The notes beneath the pieces were generated by a model. It worked only from the letters and a program-made list of their open reading frames with translations, was not told the DNA's origin and made no database searches. Below are positions 6,622-8,745 of a DNA stretch of 8,745 nt, in pieces (positions within the stretch are counted from its first letter, which is position 1; the number at the start of each line of letters is the position of its first letter). Source of the stretch: Comamonadaceae bacterium (lineage in GTDB: Bacteria; Pseudomonadota; Gammaproteobacteria; Burkholderiales; Burkholderiaceae_C); contig CANFZJ010000108.1 of the NCBI GenBank assembly GCA_947451445.1, positions 1-8,745 on the forward strand, read 5' to 3'. The position numbers and the translations under genes are program-made.

Positions 6622-6671
6622 CAATAGCTACTATTTTGATAGCATTTTGCGATTGCAGGCCGCCCGGCCTG
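6622..6671 (+). repeat. Intergenic repeat and GC-rich hairpin between kinase and cyclase
   Basis: AATAGCTACTATTTTGATAGC followed by TGCGATTGCAGG resembles the dispersed element at 3641-3680 (shared ATAGCT.CTA and TGCG.T.G blocks). It ends in a perfect 6-bp hairpin CAGGCC/GGCCTG (6656-6661 with 6666-6671, loop GCCC). No T-run follows, so a terminator is not claimed. The element makes starts before about 6672 unlikely for the cyclase gene. Confidence 0.4.
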
Positions 6672-6704
6672 GTTGCCCACGTTCACCCCATCCCACGCCC
6701 TCCC

Positions 6705-7781
6705 GTGCAAAAGTCATCAGACCCCCTCAAACGCAAACTCTTGATGACCATCCTGGCCCTGGCCTGGGTCAGCTCCGCCATCGGCTGGGCGATGGCCGAA
6801 TCGCGGGGCCAGTCGTCGTTGGCGCTGCGCCTGGTGTTTGCGGCCAACATCGTGTTCCATCCGGTCGTATGCCTGATCGCCTGGAAGCGGTGGCAGCCGC
6901 TGCGGGTGGTGGACATGGCCTGCCTGGTCTTCGCGGCCAGTATCTGTGCGCTTTGTATGGCCTTGCGCCTGTACGCCCCCGTGTACGGCGCGCGCATCGA
7001 CCTGGAGCCGCTGTATTTGTGGATTCCGGTGATCTACGTCTTCGCCTTCACACTGATGGACCACAAGTCCAGCCTGAAGCTGTCGCTGCTCATCCTGGCG
7101 CTGTTTGTGGGTATTGGCCTGCCTTACCTGGTGTTGCGCCCGGACGCACCCCACGGCAACTTCACGGTGCAGCTGTACATGGTGTCGGCCATCCTGATTG
7201 CGGCCTTGTATTTTTTCTCCAGCTACCAGCATCGCTTCCAGATCGCCCAACTCAGCGCCAGCGAACTGGCCCGGCTGGCCAACACCGACGAACTCACCCA
7301 GCTGGCCAATCGCCGCAGCATCGCAGAGACGGTCAGCGCAGAGCTGGCGCGGTTCGAACGGTATGGAGGCGCTTTTTCACTGGTATTGATCGACATGGAC
7401 CACTTCAAAACCGTCAACGACCAGTTTGGCCATGCGGTGGGCGACCAGGCCCTCGTGGCCCTGGCGGCCCGGGCCCAAGAGGTGCTGCGCGACGCCGACA
7501 CACTGGGCCGTTGGGGCGGTGAAGAATTCATCGTGCTGATGCCAGAAACCGCCTACATCCAAGCCCTGCAAAAGGCCTCCAGCCTGTGCCGCCACGTAGC
7601 CGCGCAACCACTGGTGGGCGACCACACCGTGAGCATCAGCTGCGGGGTGACCACCGTGGCCCACGGCGACACTGCCGACGTGTTGCTGCAACGTGCCGAC
7701 ACCGCGCTGTACGCCGCCAAACACGGCGGGCGCAACCGGGCCGAAGGCCTGCTCTTCAACGCGGCGCCCAAAAGCCCTTGA
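6705..7781 (+). CDS. Membrane-bound diguanylate cyclase (GGDEF)
   Basis: Makes the second messenger c-di-GMP from two GTP. With the GTG start at 6705 the protein has 358 residues. Six hydrophobic helices fill about residues 14-175 (first MTILALAWVSSAIGWAMA, last LYMVSAILIAALYFFSSY), a sensor module I cannot assign to a named MASE class. A short helix (LSASELARLANTDELTQLANRR) leads into the GGDEF domain: LIDMDHFKTVNDQFGHAVGD, then RWGGEEF with GGEEF at residues 271-275. RDAD lies exactly five residues before GGEEF, so the product-inhibition I-site is intact. VSISCGV and the YAAKHGGRNR end complete the domain. The frame is open from 6612 with a TTG at 6636, but that stretch is repeat-like. GTG 6705 and ATG 6744 are the sensible starts; neither has a ribosome site. 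No EAL domain is present. The neighbouring kinase may be functionally linked. Confidence 0.9.
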   Translation: MQKSSDPLKRKLLMTILALAWVSSAIGWAMAESRGQSSLALRLVFAANIVFHPVVCLIAWKRWQPLRVVDMACLVFAASICALCMALRLYAPVYGARIDLEPLYLWIPVIYVFAFTLMDHKSSLKLSLLILALFVGIGLPYLVLRPDAPHGNFTVQLYMVSAILIAALYFFSSYQHRFQIAQLSASELARLANTDELTQLANRRSIAETVSAELARFERYGGAFSLVLIDMDHFKTVNDQFGHAVGDQALVALAARAQEVLRDADTLGRWGGEEFIVLMPETAYIQALQKASSLCRHVAAQPLVGDHTVSISCGVTTVAHGDTADVLLQRADTALYAAKHGGRNRAEGLLFNAAPKSP

Positions 7782-7833
7782 ACACCTTCTAAACCCCGGC
7801 AGCGCCGGCGGTACACGGGGCCATCGACTCCCC

Positions 7834-7839
7834 TAAAAT
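7834..7839 (+). promoter_or_regulatory. -10 box positioned for a leaderless mutL transcript
   Basis: TAAAAT (5 of 6 to TATAAT) lies 6 bases before the mutL GTG, so transcription would start at or next to the start codon. No ribosome site is present between them. A -35 match at 17 bp spacing (GTACAC) is poor. Confidence 0.45.
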
Positions 7840-7845
7840 CATCCG

Positions 7846-8745
7846 GTGAACGCCCCCATCGCCCCCTCCCCCCCGACTCCCATCCCCCGCCGCGCCATCC
7901 GCGAGCTGCCCGACGAACTCATCAGCCAGATCGCTGCGGGCGAAGTGGTGGAGCGCCCCGCCTCGGTGGTGCGCGAACTGGTGGACAACGCGCTGGACGC
8001 CGGGGCCACGCAGATCACCCTGCGCCTGCTGGCCGGGGGCGTGCGGCTGATTGCGGTGGAGGACGACGGCGGCGGCATCCCACTGGACGAGCTGCCCATC
8101 GCCCTGAAACGCCACGCCACCAGCAAGATCCGCGACCTGCAAGAGCTGGAGGCTGTGGGCACCATGGGCTTTCGGGGTGAGGCCCTGGCTGCTATCAACT
8201 CCATAGCTGACACCGCCATACTGTCGCGCGCCAGCGGCCAACCGAATGCCTATTTGCTGGACGGCGGCAGTGGCGAGATCCGCCCCGTGGCGCGCAGCAC
8301 CGGCACCACGGTGGAAGTCAAAGAGCTGTTCTTCAGCACCCCGGCGCGGCGCAAATTCCTCAAAACCGACGCCACCGAGCTGGCCCACTGCATCGAGGCC
8401 GTGCGCCGCCACGCGCTGGCCCGGCCCGACGTGGGCTTTGCCATCTGGCACGAAGGCAAGCTGGTCGAGCAATGGCGGGCCTGCACGGCGCCCAGCAGCA
8501 TGGACGCCATCACGCCTGACGCCATCACGCAGCGCCTGCGCGATGTGTTGGGCGACGACTTTGCCGACCGCTCGGTCGCCGTGGACTTCACCAGCTCGGT
8601 CCGCGACGATGGCGGCCAGCCGGTGCGCGTGTGGGGCCGGGCCGGTATTCCCGACGCCGCCCGCGCCCGGCCCGACCAGCAGTTTGCCTACGTGAACGGC
8701 CGCTTCGTGCGCGACAAAGTCATCACCCACGCGGCCCGCAGCGCC
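7846..8745 (+). CDS. mutL: DNA mismatch repair protein MutL, N-terminal part (cut by the right edge)
   Basis: ATPase that links MutS mismatch recognition to strand incision and unwinding. The first 300 codons are present without a break; MutL is usually about 600 residues or more. A 20-residue Pro-rich start (MNAPIAPSPPTPIPRRAI) precedes the GHKL ATPase core. The core shows IAAGEVVERPASVVRELVDN with catalytic E44 and N48, EDDGGGI (D73-G77), RHATSKI, and the ATP-lid motif GFRGEAL at 108-114. Later come FFSTPARRKFLKT and QFAYVNGRFVRDKVITHA near the end. These match E. coli MutL throughout. The GTG at 7846 is the only reasonable start upstream of the core. A C7 tract (7868-7874) and a 15-bp tandem duplication (8503-8532) lie inside the gene. 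The remainder, including the dimerisation domain, lies beyond the window. Confidence 0.95.
   Translation, partial: MNAPIAPSPPTPIPRRAIRELPDELISQIAAGEVVERPASVVRELVDNALDAGATQITLRLLAGGVRLIAVEDDGGGIPLDELPIALKRHATSKIRDLQELEAVGTMGFRGEALAAINSIADTAILSRASGQPNAYLLDGGSGEIRPVARSTGTTVEVKELFFSTPARRKFLKTDATELAHCIEAVRRHALARPDVGFAIWHEGKLVEQWRACTAPSSMDAITPDAITQRLRDVLGDDFADRSVAVDFTSSVRDDGGQPVRVWGRAGIPDAARARPDQQFAYVNGRFVRDKVITHAARSA
8503..8532 (+). repeat. In-frame 15-bp tandem duplication inside mutL
   Basis: GACGCCATCACGC followed by CT, then GACGCCATCACGC followed by AG: two adjacent 15-base units, 13 of 15 identical. They encode DAITP-DAITQ at MutL residues 220-229. The position corresponds to a variable segment of E. 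coli MutL, so the repeat is probably tolerated. Confidence 0.85.

Noticed and set aside
7796..7820. A terminator after the cyclase gene (CCGGC AGC GCCGG).
   Set aside because: The stem is short with a 3-base loop and no T-run follows.
8188..8216. GGCTGCTATCAACTCCATAGC inside mutL, resembling the dispersed intergenic repeat.
   Set aside because: It encodes the expected conserved MutL segment after GFRGEAL with no insertion relative to E. coli, so the likeness is probably chance.
7789..8730. A 313-codon minus-strand frame opposite mutL.
   Set aside because: Gly/Ala/His-rich with no motif; MutL signatures fill the plus strand.

Overview
The window is high-GC chromosomal DNA that looks betaproteobacterial, most likely Comamonadaceae (Rhodoferax/Polaromonas/Acidovorax-like). 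This rests on the style of the proteins, the MutL and DedA sequences, short degenerate intergenic repeats of an 'ATAGCTGCTA...GCGCT..AGGCC' type, and -10 boxes lying just upstream of start codons. No transposase, integrase, phage gene, CRISPR array, tRNA or rRNA was seen.

Left part (1-2700, minus strand): a thiamine uptake operon. A TPP riboswitch (about 2575-2686) with a recognisable ribosome-site sequestering hairpin precedes thiB (periplasmic binding protein, 2529-1507). thiB abuts thiP (fused two-domain permease, 1506 to the left edge, incomplete). A thiQ ATPase would be expected just beyond the edge. thiP is open through the whole left end and has no stop in the window.

2700-2957 is an AT-richer spacer made of two tandem, diverged copies (period 134 bp) of a repeat of about 117 bp, each holding one perfect DnaA box (TTATCCACA on the minus strand). 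It lies between the thiB promoter and the 3' end of dedA (minus strand, 3599-2949), and the second copy includes the dedA stop codon. This is the least explained part of the window.

Right part (3750-8745, plus strand): a nicotinamidase-like cysteine hydrolase; a soluble PAS-PAS histidine kinase with no receiver domain but with a tail resembling that of hybrid kinases; a six-helix membrane diguanylate cyclase with intact GGEEF and I-site; and the N-terminal half of mutL, cut by the right edge. mutL has a -10 box placed for a leaderless transcript and two slippage-prone tracts. The kinase and cyclase are adjacent and co-oriented and may form a signalling pair. Otherwise the genes look like ordinary, functionally unrelated chromosomal neighbours, and no clear new multi-gene system is visible.
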